64,000 nucleotides of DNA. It comes from Meles meles. Lineage: Eukaryota; Chordata; Mammalia; Carnivora; Mustelidae. Positions 23,030 to 33,676 of this stretch are shown here, piece after piece (within the stretch, counting starts at the first letter, position 1; each line of letters begins with the position of its first letter). The DNA is taken from contig NC_060087.1 of NCBI RefSeq assembly GCF_922984935.1, positions 113,682,537 to 113,746,536 on the forward strand, written 5' to 3'. The translations under genes and the position numbers were made by a program. A model generated the notes under the pieces. The model had not been told where the DNA came from, did not search any database, and worked only from the letters and a program-made list of their open reading frames with translations.

Positions 23030-23735
23030 AATCAGACCTCTCAAATAAACTACTTCTATTTCTCTCACCTTCTGCCATTTATTTCTATCCTCCCCTGCAT
23101 TTCTCAACAACTGCTCTTTTCTGGTCCATGAATATTTCTGTGGCCCTTTTCTCTCTTCCAGCTCTCTCTCTCTCTTCTCTTTCATCAGTCCCCTTACTCC
23201 ACGTTTCTTCTTTTTAGGCTGAGCTCTATTTATGCTCCTGTTCTTGGAATGGTTAAAATATCAGACAGAAATGTATTTATCTATCGAAGAAAACACTGCT
23301 TTTGTTCCTTTTCAAAGTGGATGAGCTGAATTCATTATTTTAAAAAGGCACCTGGATTGGATTGTGTTTTAATTATTTATGCATGGCCAAGGCCAAATCG
23401 AACGCTTCTGCAAGCCCCTAAACTATGTCAAGTGGAAAGCACTTCATATCCTAATTCCATTAGATTTGTCACCACAGAAGGAACAACGAACATTAACGTA
23501 AAAGATACATGTTTGCATGTATAGGAAAGCCTTGCTATTCCAATTGCCGCATTTTCAATATCTGACTTTCAGTCATGCCAAAGTATGCTCTGACTTCCAT
23601 GCAACACGTTGGTCTTTTGCATTTATGATATTGTGAATGTAATTTGGGTAATGAATAGGTACCCTTAATCACAGAACCAGAGAAGAAACTGAAGGGTAAT
23701 GAACCGATGCTAAGAATGGGCAAGAAGCTAAAAAT
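23030..23735. other. Single-copy DNA with candidate conserved element
   Basis: A pyrimidine-rich run (23,040-23,190) is followed by 23,330-23,520, which carries 'tttaattatttatgcat' (TAATTA plus an octamer-like ATTTATGCAT) and little low-complexity sequence. Conservation cannot be shown from one genome. Confidence 0.4.
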
Positions 23736-23912
23736 TGTCTACTGGTCATGTAGTGACTGACCTTGGGTGAGTCATTTAATCTCTCTCCATTTCCTCCTAT
23801 ATAAAATGCAGTTAATTCTAGAATCTTCCTTGTAATGTATATGGTAGGATTAAATATGAAAAGATTTTGAAACCACTTATAGTGCCTGGCACATAGCAAG
23901 TGCCCCATAGTG
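23735..23912 (+). repeat. MIR SINE, sense
   Basis: Matches MIR in order: 'gaccttgggtgagtcattta', 'ctctccatttcctc', 'gcctggcacatagcaagtgc'. The 5' part is missing or too diverged. Confidence 0.85.
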
Positions 23913-24434
23913 AGAGAAGGTAAAGGGCATGGCAGGTTTGGAGGCCTGGTGCGCACACTGGCTCAGAGGCAAATATTCAGACGGCATATTGGGAACATAG
24001 AAGAGACGGGCTTGTCTGTACTCTTGTGGAAGGGTTAATTTGGCAAATCTTACTTTTCCTTTTAGGATTAGTCACCCTTCAGGTGTTCCTTATCAAACCT
24101 TCAGAGAAGCCACATGGGTGAGGCATTCCTTCCCATTTTGGGGTAGAGGGGACAAGCCAGGGTTTTCAAGGTAGTTCCTCATCAATCTTGTGCAACACAG
24201 ATTGATATCCGGAAGAAGGAAAAAGGTGCTTATCAGCTCAAGAGTAGCTTAGGCTCCTATTAGCAACATCGGAGTGTCACAGCAGTGGGCTGTGTGTGCT
24301 CTACTAAGCGGGGGTATGGCTGCAATATCGACGAGAGTGTGTGCCCCGCTGGTGAGTCTCTGTAAGCTGATGACTGGGTCTAGTCTATCTGCTGACGCTC
24401 CGTGGGAAGAGGGGACTTGAACCTGAGGTACGGA

Positions 24435-24650
24435 GGCGTATAGTATAGTGATTAAGGGCACAGATCCTAGAGCTACGCTGCCTGTTTTCACTTACCACGA
24501 GTGTGAAGTGTGACCCTGAGCCAGTTACTTAACCTCTCTGTCTCCCGATTCTTCATTTGAAAAGGGACGAAGATGGTACCTAATTCATGGGGTTTGTGGT
24601 GAGAATTTAACAAGAACGCTGCCTACCAGATCATGAGTGCCAACTGTTTT
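24435..24650 (+). repeat. MIR SINE, sense, near full length
   Basis: Starts with 'tagtatagtgattaagggca' (MIR 5' end), continues through 'gtgaccctgagccagttact' and 'aacctctctgtctcccgatt', and ends near 'gtggtgagaatttaacaaga'. It is an ancient, inactive element. Confidence 0.9.
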
Positions 24651-24798
24651 CATCACTGTCCAAATAGCCCATTTCTCAGCTGTTCTTGCGATCAGGGGAA
24701 TTTTCTTCCTGGGTTCAGGGAGGACGCCTAAGGAGGATCATGTGTTTCCTCTTTGAGCCATTCTTGGCAGGGGTGAGACATAATAAAAAACCATAAGA

Positions 24799-25003
24799 GG
24801 GGCGCCTGGGTGGCTCAGTGGGTTAAGCCTCTGCCTTTCGCTCAGGTCATGATCCCAGCATCCTGGGATCGAGCCCCGCATCGGGCTCTCTGCTTGGCAG
24901 GGAGCCTGCTTCCTCCTCTCTCTCTCTCTCTCTCTCTCTATGCCTGCCTCTCTCCCTACTTGTGATCTCTATCTGTAAAATAAATAAATAAAATCTTTAA
25001 AAA
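24799..25003 (+). mobile_element. Carnivore SINEC, sense
   Basis: Full-length young copy with an expanded (CT)n core. Perfect target duplications 'aaaaaaccataaga' at 24,785-24,798 and 25,004-25,017. Confidence 0.97.
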
Positions 25004-25017
25004 AAAAAACCATAAGA

Positions 25018-25845
25018 CAGTGGCTTTGGCACCAGGGAGACTTTGCAAATGACCACAGAAACCAGGATGAAGCTAATCGTGAAAGCTTGGGTCGTGGGAG
25101 GCACTCTCTTCCTCACTGGGCTGCAATGAGACCTGAAATTTTCTGCCATCATGCTTAATGTCTTCAAAAAACCCCTCTCAAAATGAACAAATTACCTAGA
25201 TAGAATAACACATTAACCTGCTAGCTGAATGAACACTTTAGCACAGATTACTTTTATCAGGTTACTTAGCTTCCAGAAGCTGGCCCCAAAAAACAGCAGA
25301 TGCAAGATGGGTAAATGGCATTGAGAGGGAAGGAAGAGAGAAGGGGCACCTAGGGGCAGCCTGATGGCTACTGAGGACCAAAGTTGAGCAAAGCCAGGGT
25401 CCCTGGATAGAGCCTAAAACTCCCACCCCTGCTGTCCTCCCTACCCTCTCTGTCCTGTTGCATTTTCCCTTTCTTTTCACCTGTCATATATCCCCTAGCA
25501 CCGGGCCAGGCACACAATCAACAGACATTGATGAAGTACCCGCTGGGTAAATAAGTGCCTAGAGTGGACAGAAGTCTCCAACTGCGTCCCAGATGTGTGG
25601 TCTTGAACACAACTAGGTATGGCTCTATGATGGCCGAACGGGAAGTGTTCTATTGACCTCCTCCATAGGGTGAGGCAGGCGCTTGAGGCTGGAACGTAAC
25701 ATGTACTAAGGAAGTACTCAAAAAATAAGTGGAATATAGTGATGGGCACTAGAGAATCAAAGCAGGGTTAGAAGATCTGTGGCAGGATTCATTCCAAGAG
25801 CCAGGAAAAAGCTGAGTTTCAAAGCAAGAGGAAATTAAGAAAAGC
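25018..25845. other. Single-copy stretch, nothing recognised
   Basis: No transposon or exon identified, apart from a possible L2/MIR-like snippet near 25,495-25,550 ('ccgggccaggcacacaatca'). Confidence 0.45.
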
Positions 25846-25847
25846 AG

Positions 25848-25993
25848 CAGCTGTTTATCGAGTGTCTTCTGTACATCGGGTACTTTTACCGACCTTTTCT
25901 AATTTCTTGCTTACGAAAGGGCCAAAAGGAATTATTGTCTCTGTTTTTTTTTTTTTTCATAAATGAGAAAACGGATCATCAGAAAGCTAGGCA
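25848..25993 (-). repeat. MIR SINE fragment, antisense
   Basis: 'tgtttatcgagtgtcttctg' through 'aaatgagaaaac' corresponds to the reverse complement of the MIR 3' half, interrupted by a T13 run. It abuts a second MIR in the opposite orientation. Confidence 0.65.
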
Positions 25994-25994
25994 G

Positions 25995-26225
25995 ATTGGA
26001 GCATAGTGCAGCAGCTGAGCTACTAGGTTTGGATATTTACTCTGCCCCTTATCAGCTGTGTGGTCTTGGGCAAGTTACTTAACCTCCCTGTTCCTGTTTC
26101 CTCCATATTAAAAATGAGGATAATGGTGACTACTTCATAGAATTATTATAAGGCTTAAATGAGTATTTACAAAGCACTTGGAACAATGTCTGCTACATAT
26201 GGAATGTTTTATGACTATTTGTGAA
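25995..26225 (+). repeat. MIR SINE, sense
   Basis: 'gtgtggtcttgggcaagtta', 'cttaacctccctgttcctg' and 'ataatggtgactacttcata' follow MIR order, ending near 'tgtctgctacatatggaatg'. Nearly full length. Confidence 0.9.
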
Positions 26226-26520
26226 AGTAAATCAAATAAACTTGCCCAAAGTTATGCAGCAAGGATGAGAAAGAGGCAGAATTTGAGGCCGAGGCCAAAT
26301 CCTTCAGTCCTAACACAATTCCTAACTCCTCCATGGAGGAGTCCCAATTTCCCTTCTCTGCAAGGACTCCTTGAGGTCCTCAGACCCCCAGGGAACTTTC
26401 TTTAACCACTTGCTACTTAAATTCACAACTTCGTACCGAGTCGCAGACTGCAGGCCTAATGATTTGAATTGTCTTCCTGCACGTTATTTCGTTTCCCAAA
26501 TCAGCTGGGACGCCTCTTCT

Positions 26521-26727
26521 TTTTTTTTTTTTTTTTTTTAAAGATTTTATTTATTTATTTGACAGAGAGAGATCATAAGTAGGCAGAGAGGCAGACAGAG
26601 AGAGTGAGAGGGAAGCAGGCTCCCCGCTGAGCAGAGAGCCCGATGCGGGACTCGATCCCAGGACCCTGAGATCATGACCTGAGCCGAAGGCAGCAGCTTA
26701 AACCACTGAGCCACCCAGGCGCCCCAA
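26521..26727 (-). mobile_element. Carnivore SINEC, antisense, long poly(A)
   Basis: Full-length copy with a T19 run at its left end (the A-tail). Perfect target duplications 'gggacgcctcttct' at 26,507-26,520 and 26,728-26,741. The long tail and intact ends suggest a recent insertion. Confidence 0.97.
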
Positions 26728-26741
26728 GGGACGCCTCTTCT

Positions 26742-27905
26742 TAAGGACTTCACTTAACTTGTTTCCACACCCCAGAGTGCCTAGCAATGCTCTGTGTTTT
26801 GAACTGAAATCCCGCCCACAGCTCTTAAGTGGACTGGTGGTCTTACAGACTTTTGACTAGGACAAGCATACCACAGGCCGTGCCAGTCTGGGACGTAGCC
26901 CACATTTTCCACATCTGTCCATTCATAGTCACAGCTTCTGTTTCTCGTGATATTATGGTTTTTAATTCATTCTATATGGAGTTCTAGCTTGTCTTTTTAC
27001 TAGTTTTTTTTTTGTATGATCCCTTCAGCTATCATTTTAAAGCATTTGCTGAAACATAGTTTATAAGAGATAGAATCAGAGAGACAGAGAAGCAATATGA
27101 TACCTCCAAAGTTCCCATAAAAACATAATTTTCAATGTTATCCCTTTCCAGACACATGGCACTGGGTCAGAAGAAATAAATGCAATGGAAAATGGCCAAA
27201 TGCTCAATGGTGTACTTGAGCTAAGTACAAAAGGTGATGTAGAGTTATTTTTAAGAAACAATCATTTCTAAAGTGTTTTCTGAGTCTTAAATATGCTGTA
27301 CAGTCATCACTTGAAGAGAAAAATGTACCTGAGTTCTAAAACCACTCACTGAGACAGTAAATAAATATGCTCAGTTTCCCTGATCAGAGACCTTCATTCC
27401 AATTTGATGCAAGCCGTAAATGAAATGACTTGGCTGATTCTAAGTTAGTCCCCCATGAACAATTGTTTACCTCTGAAAAGCACTACGCATAATTGCTGCC
27501 TCTGCTCAGGGGAGGCCCAGCTGGGATTACAAGAAGTGTTGCAAGTTTCAACTGAGGTGTGATCACTGGTTACGGCATGAACCTGGCACTGTGTGTCCAC
27601 ACTCTGCCTGCCTTGGCAATTGGATCCATCGGTCTTGCTCCTTCACACAACTCAAAGTAGCCAAAACGGCAGCGGTATTGAGACCCCAGGTTCACTTTGC
27701 TCCTGATTCATAGTCTGGCAGTTACCAGGTTACTTCCAAAAGCCAATGATGATGCATTGTTTCATTGTCACACAGAAGGACAAGTTTGGGGATAAGTCAG
27801 GATCGTGGACCCAGATACTGATTTCCCAGAAAAATGGAAATGGGCTATTTTTCTTAGTCAGTTTCTTTTACCTATTATTATTGTGAAAGCAATATAGGTT
27901 TGTTT
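26742..27905. other. Single-copy stretch, nothing recognised
   Basis: About 1.2 kb with no recognised transposon, exon or RNA gene. Confidence 0.5.
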
Positions 27906-27921
27906 TTTAAAAGACTTCCAG

Positions 27922-28123
27922 GGACACCTGGGTGGCTTAGTCAGTTAAGGGTCTGCCTTCAGTTCAGGTCATAGTCCAGGGGCCTGGGATCGAGTCCCAT
28001 ATGGAACTCCTTGCTCAGCAGAGAGCCTGCTTCTCCCTCTGTCTGGTGCTCCCCCTGTCTGTGTGTGCTCTCTCTCTCTCTCTGACAAATGAATAAATAA
28101 AATCTTTAACAAAATAAAAAAAA
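27922..28123 (+). mobile_element. Carnivore SINEC, sense, older subfamily
   Basis: Head 'acacctgggtggcttagtca', CT-rich right part without the 'ctacttgtgatc' block, A-rich tail. Imperfect duplications 'aaaagacttccag' and 'aaaagaattctgg' flank it. Confidence 0.93.
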
Positions 28124-28334
28124 TAAAAGAATTCTGGAGTTAATGATTGGATACAAAGCTGTACGTATTTAATTGTACACAACTTGAGGAGTTTGGGGAT
28201 ATGTCTGTGAAGCCATCACTACCATCAAGGGCATAAACATATACATCAATTCCCAAAGTTTCCTCTTTATTGTTATTGCTGTTGTTGTTGCTGTTTGGTG
28301 GTAAGAACACTTAATATAAAATCTACTGTCTTGG

Positions 28335-28506
28335 GGCACCTGGGTGGTTCAGTGGTTAGGCCGCTGCCTTTGGCTCAGGTCATGATCTCGGGGTCCTGGG
28401 ATCGAGTCCCACATCGGGCTCTCTGCTCGGCAGGGAGTCTACTTCCCTCTCTCTCTGTCTGCCTCTCTGCCTACTTGTGATCTCTCTCTGTCAAATAAAT
28501 ATAAAA
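28335..28506 (+). mobile_element. Carnivore SINEC, sense
   Basis: Perfect 17-bp target duplications 'aaaatctactgtcttgg' at 28,318-28,334 and 28,507-28,523. Inserted into the 3' end of the old antisense L1. Confidence 0.97.
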
Positions 28507-30279
28507 AAAATCTACTGTCTTGGCAAATTTTAAGTATACAGGATTGGAGCGCTAGGCACTACGCCTATAGTGGATTTCCAAAACATATTTATGTTACAAA
28601 GCTGAAACTTTGCACGTTTTAACCATCACCTCCCCATTTCCTTCTCTCCCTGAAAAACCACCATTCTTCTCTTTGCTTCAGTGAGTTTGACTAGTTCGAT
28701 TCCTTATGTAAGTGGTATCACGTAGTGCTTGTCGTTCTGTGTCTGGCTTACTTTACTTCAGCATAATGCCTCCAAGTCATCTGTCTCATTGCAGATGGCA
28801 ATATTTCCTTCCTTTTTTTAAAAGCTGAATAATAGTCCATTGAATGTATACACCACATTTTCTTCATCCATTCATTTGTCGATGGACAAGTAGGTTGTTT
28901 CCATGTCTTGGCTATTGTGAATAATGCTGCAATGAACATGGGGAATGCGTGTATCTCTTTGAGATGCTAGTTTTATTTCCTTTGGATCTATAACCAGGCA
29001 TGACATTGTTGGATCGTGGGGTAGTTCTATTTTTAATTTTTTGAGAAACCTCCATACTGCTTTCCGTGATGTCTGTCCTGCTTGACATTCCCACCAACAG
29101 TGTACAGGATTCCCTTTTCTCCACACCTTCGCCAACATTTGCTATCTTTTGTTGTTGTTGTTGTTTTTAATAAGAGCACACCGTGCCAGGTGGAGGTTTT
29201 GATTTTAGTATCCAGATGATGAGTGAGGTTGAGCACCTCTTCACATTTCTGTTGGCCATCTGTATTGTCTTCTCTAGAGAAATGTCTGTTCAGGTTTTGA
29301 CCATTTTTCATTGGGTTATTTGGTTTTTGTTTGTTTGTTAGCTGTTGAGTTGTATGAATTCTTTGTGTACTTTGGAGATCATCCTCTTATCAGATATATG
29401 GTTTGCAAATGTTTTCTCCCATTCCATAGATTGTTTTTCCTTTTATTGATTAACCTTGCAGAAGCTGTTTAATGTGATACAACCCCACTGTTTATTTTTG
29501 CTTTTTTTGATTTTGGTGTTGTAGCCAAAAGTCATCGCTAAGACCAATGCCAAGAAATTTTCCCCTTTTGTTTGCTTCTAGGGGGTTTATGGCTTCAGGT
29601 CTTAAGTTTAAGTCTTTAATTCATTTGTAATTGATCTTCATGTATGGTATTAGATAAGGGTCCAATTTTATTCTTTTGAATGTGGATATCTGATTTTCCC
29701 AACAACATTTACTGAAGAAACTCTCCTTTTCCTACTGTGTGTTCTTGGTTTCTTGTTGAAAATTAGTGAACCATATTTGTGGGGTTAATTTCTGGGTTTT
29801 TCTATTCTGTCCCATTGGTCTCTGTTTTTAATGACAGCACCATATTGTTTTGACTATTGTAGCTTTGCAACATAATTTAAAATCAGGAATATGTGATGCC
29901 TCCAGCTTCACTTTTCCTGCTTAAGATTTATTTGGCTACTCAAGAACTCTTGTGGTTCCATGTAATTTATTCTCTATTTCTGTGATTATTTTTTCTATTT
30001 CTGTGAAAATTGCTGTTGGAATTTTGATAGGGATTACACTGAATCTATAGAATGTTTTGGGTAGCATGGACATTTTAACAATATTAATTCATCCATTCTA
30101 TGAGTATGGGATATGTTTCCATTTATTTGTGTCTATTTTTATTTTTTCAACAACATTTTATAATTTCAAGTGTACAGAGCTGTTACATCCTTGGTTAAAT
30201 TTATTCCTATATATTTTACTGTTTCAGTGCTTTTGCAAATGGGATTGTTTTCTTTATTTTTAAAATAGCTCATTGTTAG

Positions 30280-30473
30280 GGGGCGCCTGGGTGGCTCAGT
30301 GGATTAAGCCACTGCCTTCGGCTTAGGTCATGATCTCAGGGTCCTGGGATTGAGCCCCGCATCGGGCTCTCTGCTCCGCAGGGAGCCTGCTACCCCCTCT
30401 CTCTCTGCCTGCCTCTCTGCCTACTTGTGATCTCTCTCTCTGTCAAATGAATAAATCAAATCTTTAAAAAAAT
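30280..30473 (+). mobile_element. Carnivore SINEC, sense
   Basis: Perfect 18-bp target duplications 'aaaatagctcattgttag' at 30,262-30,279 and 30,474-30,491. Inserted into old L1 ORF2 sequence. Confidence 0.97.
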
Positions 30474-30744
30474 AAAATAGCTCATTGTTAGTATATAGAA
30501 ATGCAACTGATTTTTGTGCATTGACTTTGTATCCTGCAATTTTATTGAATTCATTAATTAGTTCTAATAGCTTTTGGTAGCGTCTTTAGGGTTTTCTCTA
30601 TATAAAATCATATCTACGAACAGAGACAGTTTTACTTCTTCCTCCCCAATTTGGATGCCTTGTATTTCTCCCCCCACCCCCAATTGGTCTGGCTAGGACT
30701 TTTTCATCTTTATATATATATATTTTTTTTTTTCTGGAAATTTT

Positions 30745-30911
30745 TTTTTTCATATTTTATTTTTTTATTTATTTTTTTCCATTTTATTTATTTTTTCAGC
30801 GTAACAGTATTCATTCTTTTTGCACAACACCCAGTGCTCCATGCAAAACGTGCCCTCCCCATTACCCACCACCTGTTCCCCCAACCTCCCACCCCTGACC
30901 CTTCAAAACCC
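30745..30911 (-). mobile_element. Young L1 3'-end fragment, antisense, inside a SINE tail
   Basis: Poly(T)-rich left end, then the carnivore L1 3' UTR in reverse ('gtaacagtattcattctttt', 'acccagtgctccatgcaaaa'), truncated near 30,911. The text is almost identical to the copies at 33.2 and 43.2 kb. It lies within the A-rich tail of the SINE at 30,966-31,146. Confidence 0.88.
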
Positions 30912-30965
30912 TTTTTATCTATATCATATATATCTTTTTTATCTTTATATCTTTTTATCTTTATC

Positions 30966-31146
30966 ATCTTATTTATTTATTTGACAGAGAGAAAGAGAGT
31001 GAGAGAACACAAGCAGGGGGAGTGAGAGAGGGGGAAACAGGTTCCCCACTGATCAGGGATTCCTGACTCAGGGCTCCATCCCAGAAACCTGGGATCATGA
31101 CCTGAGCTGAGGCAGATGCTTAGCAACAGAGCCACTCAGGCCCCCC
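30966..31146 (-). mobile_element. Carnivore SINEC, antisense, tail split by L1
   Basis: Body 30,966-31,146. Its AT-rich tail extends left to 30,704 and is interrupted by the L1 fragment. Outer target duplications 'tctggctaggactttt' at 30,688-30,703 and 31,147-31,162 enclose SINE plus L1, so the SINE came first and the L1 entered its tail. Confidence 0.92.
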
Positions 31147-31620
31147 TCTGGCTAGGACTTTTAATACTACATTGAATGAAATATTGAGAGTGAGCATCCG
31201 TATCTTATTCCTGATCTTAGAGGAAAAAGCTTTTACCTTTTCACCACTGAGTATAATTTTAGAGTCGAGAGTTAACTCTCATTGTTGAGAGATTTTTTTT
31301 TTTTTAACCATGAAAGGGTGTTGAATTTTGTCAAATGCTTTTTCTGCATCTCTTAAGATAGTCATATGATTTTAACCTTTATTCTGTTAATGCTGTGTAT
31401 CACATTGACTTATTTGTAGATTTGAATCATCCTTAGGATTTCAAGCATCCTAAGAATCAATTCAATTTGACCATAATATATGTCCTTTTTTAAAAAAAAT
31501 ACATTGTTTAATTTTTTATTTTTAAATAATTTTTTTATTTTTAAATACATTGTTGAATTCTGTTAATGATTTTTGCATCTATGTTCATTAAGGATATCGG
31601 TCTGAAATTTCACATTCTTT

Positions 31621-31851
31621 TTTTTTTCCCCACTTTTTTAAAATTTCTTTTCAATGTAACAGTATTCATTGTTTTTGCACCACACCCAGTGCTCCATGCA
31701 ATACGTGCCCTCCCTATTACCCTCCACCTGGTTCCCCAACCTCCCACCCCCGCCCCTTCAAAACCCTCAGGTTGTTTTTCAGAGTCCATAGTCTCTCATG
31801 GTTCATCTCCCCTTCCGGTTTCCCTCAACTCCCTTCTCCTCTCCATCTCTG
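31621..31851 (-). mobile_element. L1 3'-end fragment, antisense, next to a SINE tail
   Basis: Reverse-complement L1 3' UTR again ('gtaacagtattcattgtttt', 'acccagtgctccatgcaata'), somewhat more diverged than the other copies. Duplications 'cattcttttttt' at 31,613 and 31,852. The right junction is the poly(T) of the following antisense SINE. Confidence 0.88.
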
Positions 31852-31859
31852 CATTCTTT

Positions 31860-31942
31860 TTTTTAAAAAGATTTTATTTATTTATTTGACACCGAGAGAG
31901 CACAAGCAGGGGGAGCAATAGAGGGAGAGGGAGAAACAGGTT
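31860..31942 (-). mobile_element. 5'-truncated SINEC, antisense
   Basis: Only the tail and GA-rich 3' half of the SINE remain ('aaagattttatttatttatt' to 'gggagaaacagg'); the tRNA-like head is absent. Old L1 ORF2 text resumes directly after it. Confidence 0.85.
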
Positions 31943-33170
31943 CTCTTTATCTAGCTTTGGTTTTGGGGTAATGATAGCCTTGCAAAATGAATTTAGAAGT
32001 GTTCCCTCCTCTTCAATTTTTTGGAAAAGTCTGAGAAAGATTGGTATTAATTCTTCTTTAAATGTTTGGTAGAATTTGCTAGTGAAGCCATCTGGTCCTG
32101 GGCTTTTCTTTGTTGGAATGTTTCGGATTACTCATTCAGTCTTTCTACTTTTTATGTTATTGATCTGTTCAGATTTTCTATTTCTTCATGATTCAGCCTT
32201 ATTAGGTCAAATGTCTCTAGAAATTTACCCATTTCTTCTAGATTATCTGCTTTGTGGGCAAATAATTTTTCATAGTAGTCTCTTATGATCCCTTGTATTT
32301 CTGTGTTTCTTCTTGCATTTATAATTTCATCCAAGTCTTCTCTCTTTTGTTCTTAGTTTAGTTAAAGATTTGACAATTTTGCTTATCTTTTGAAAAAAAA
32401 AACAACTCTTAGTTTCATTGATCTTTTCTATCATTTTTTCTAATTTCTGCTTCATTTATTTCTGCTCTAAAATTATTATTTCCTTCCTCACACCAACTTT
32501 GAGGTTAATTTATCCTTCATTTTCTAATTCCTTAAGATATAAAGTAAGGTTGCTTACTTGAGATCTTTCTTTTTTCTTGACGTGTTTATTGCTATTAACT
32601 TCCCTTTTAGAGCTGCTTTTGCTGCATGCCATAAGTTTTGATTTATTACGTTTACATTTTCATTTGTTTCATGATATTTTTTATTTACTTTTTGATTTCT
32701 TCTTTGACCCCTTGGTTGTTCAAAAGTGGGTTGCTTAAGTTTCACATGTTTTTGAATGTAACCATTTTTATTGGAAGAAATGAGTCTACACCATTTAAAC
32801 ACTTATGGGAGATCAATGTGTAACTGCTTCTTTCCTTTATTAACAAATTTGAACTTCAAATAAACTTGTTTAATGTTTATAGATTAGGGACATAATGTTA
32901 TGTATCTCAAAAGGTCTGTAAGGATTCAATGAGTTTATAAATTTTAGAAGTTTTAGAAATCTGTTTAAGCATGTAGGAAGCCCAATAAAAGTGTTTACCA
33001 TATAATATTTATAAATGAGAAGGAAACCTTATAAATACTATCATAATCTTCTATTTTCTACTGCTAGCATTCCCATTTAAGTGACAGCATGTAAAAAGAG
33101 ACTTTTGTACAGCATTACTCTCATTGGCCTCCTGTAAAATGTAGATTGGTGACATATTCATTTCCATATG

Positions 33171-33450
33171 TTTTTTTTTAATATTTTTTCATTTTATTTA
33201 TTTTTTCAGTGTAACAGTATTCATTCTTTTTGCACAACACCCAGTGCTCCATGCAAAACGTGCCCTCCCCATTACCCACCACCTGTTCCCCCAACCTCCC
33301 ACCCCTGACCCTTCAAAACCCTCAGGTTGCCCCAACCTCCCACCCCTGACCCTTCAAAACCCTCAGGTTGTTTTTCAGAGTCCATAGTCTCTTATGGTTC
33401 GCCTCCCCTCCCCAATGTCCATAGCCCGCTCCCCCTCTCCCAATCCCACC
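33171..33450 (-). mobile_element. Young 5'-truncated L1 3' UTR, antisense
   Basis: A 280-bp L1 3' end with duplications 'tccatatgttttt' at 33,163-33,175 and 33,451-33,463. Contains a perfect 41-bp tandem duplication (33,289-33,329 and 33,330-33,370). Outside that duplication it is nearly identical to the 43.2 kb copy over more than 200 bp, showing recent activity of the family. Confidence 0.92.
33289..33370. repeat. 41-bp perfect tandem duplication
   Basis: Two identical 41-bp units beginning 'ccccaacctcccaccc' inside the L1 3' UTR. Other L1 copies in the window have one unit. Either the source L1 carried it or it expanded after insertion. Confidence 0.95.
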
Positions 33451-33463
33451 TCCATATGTTTTT

Positions 33464-33665
33464 AATAAAGATTTGTTTATTTATATTTGAGAGAGAGAGG
33501 AAGAGAGAGAGAGAATGTAGGGGGAAGGGGGGGAGAGAATCTTCAAGCAGACTTCCCACCAATCGTGGAGCCCCATGTAGGACTGGATCCCACGACCCTG
33601 AGAAAATGACCTGAGCCAAAATCAAGAGTCTGATGCTTAAATGACTGAACCATCCAGGTGCCATG
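33464..33665 (-). mobile_element. Older SINEC variant, antisense, tail hit by L1
   Basis: Head at right ('actgaaccatccaggtgcc'), GA-rich middle, tail at left. Outer duplications 'catttccatat' at 33,159-33,169 and 33,666-33,676 enclose both this SINE and the L1 at 33,171-33,450, so the L1 inserted into the SINE's A-tail. Confidence 0.9.
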
Positions 33666-33676
33666 CATTTCCATAT

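Larger units (their letters stand above)
28137..32830 (-). mobile_element. Old L1 (L1M type), antisense, heavily interrupted
   Basis: From 28,137 ('attggatacaaagctgtacg') the window reads the reverse complement of an L1 3' end, then ORF2, up to about 32,830. Recognisable ORF2 C-terminal text includes minus-strand peptides such as 'WKQPTCPSTNEWMKKMW' (about 28.9 kb). Many stops and frameshifts make it a fossil. Later insertions inside it: SINEs at 28,335, 30,280, 30,966 and 31,860 and young L1 3' ends at 30,745 and 31,621. Confidence 0.85.
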
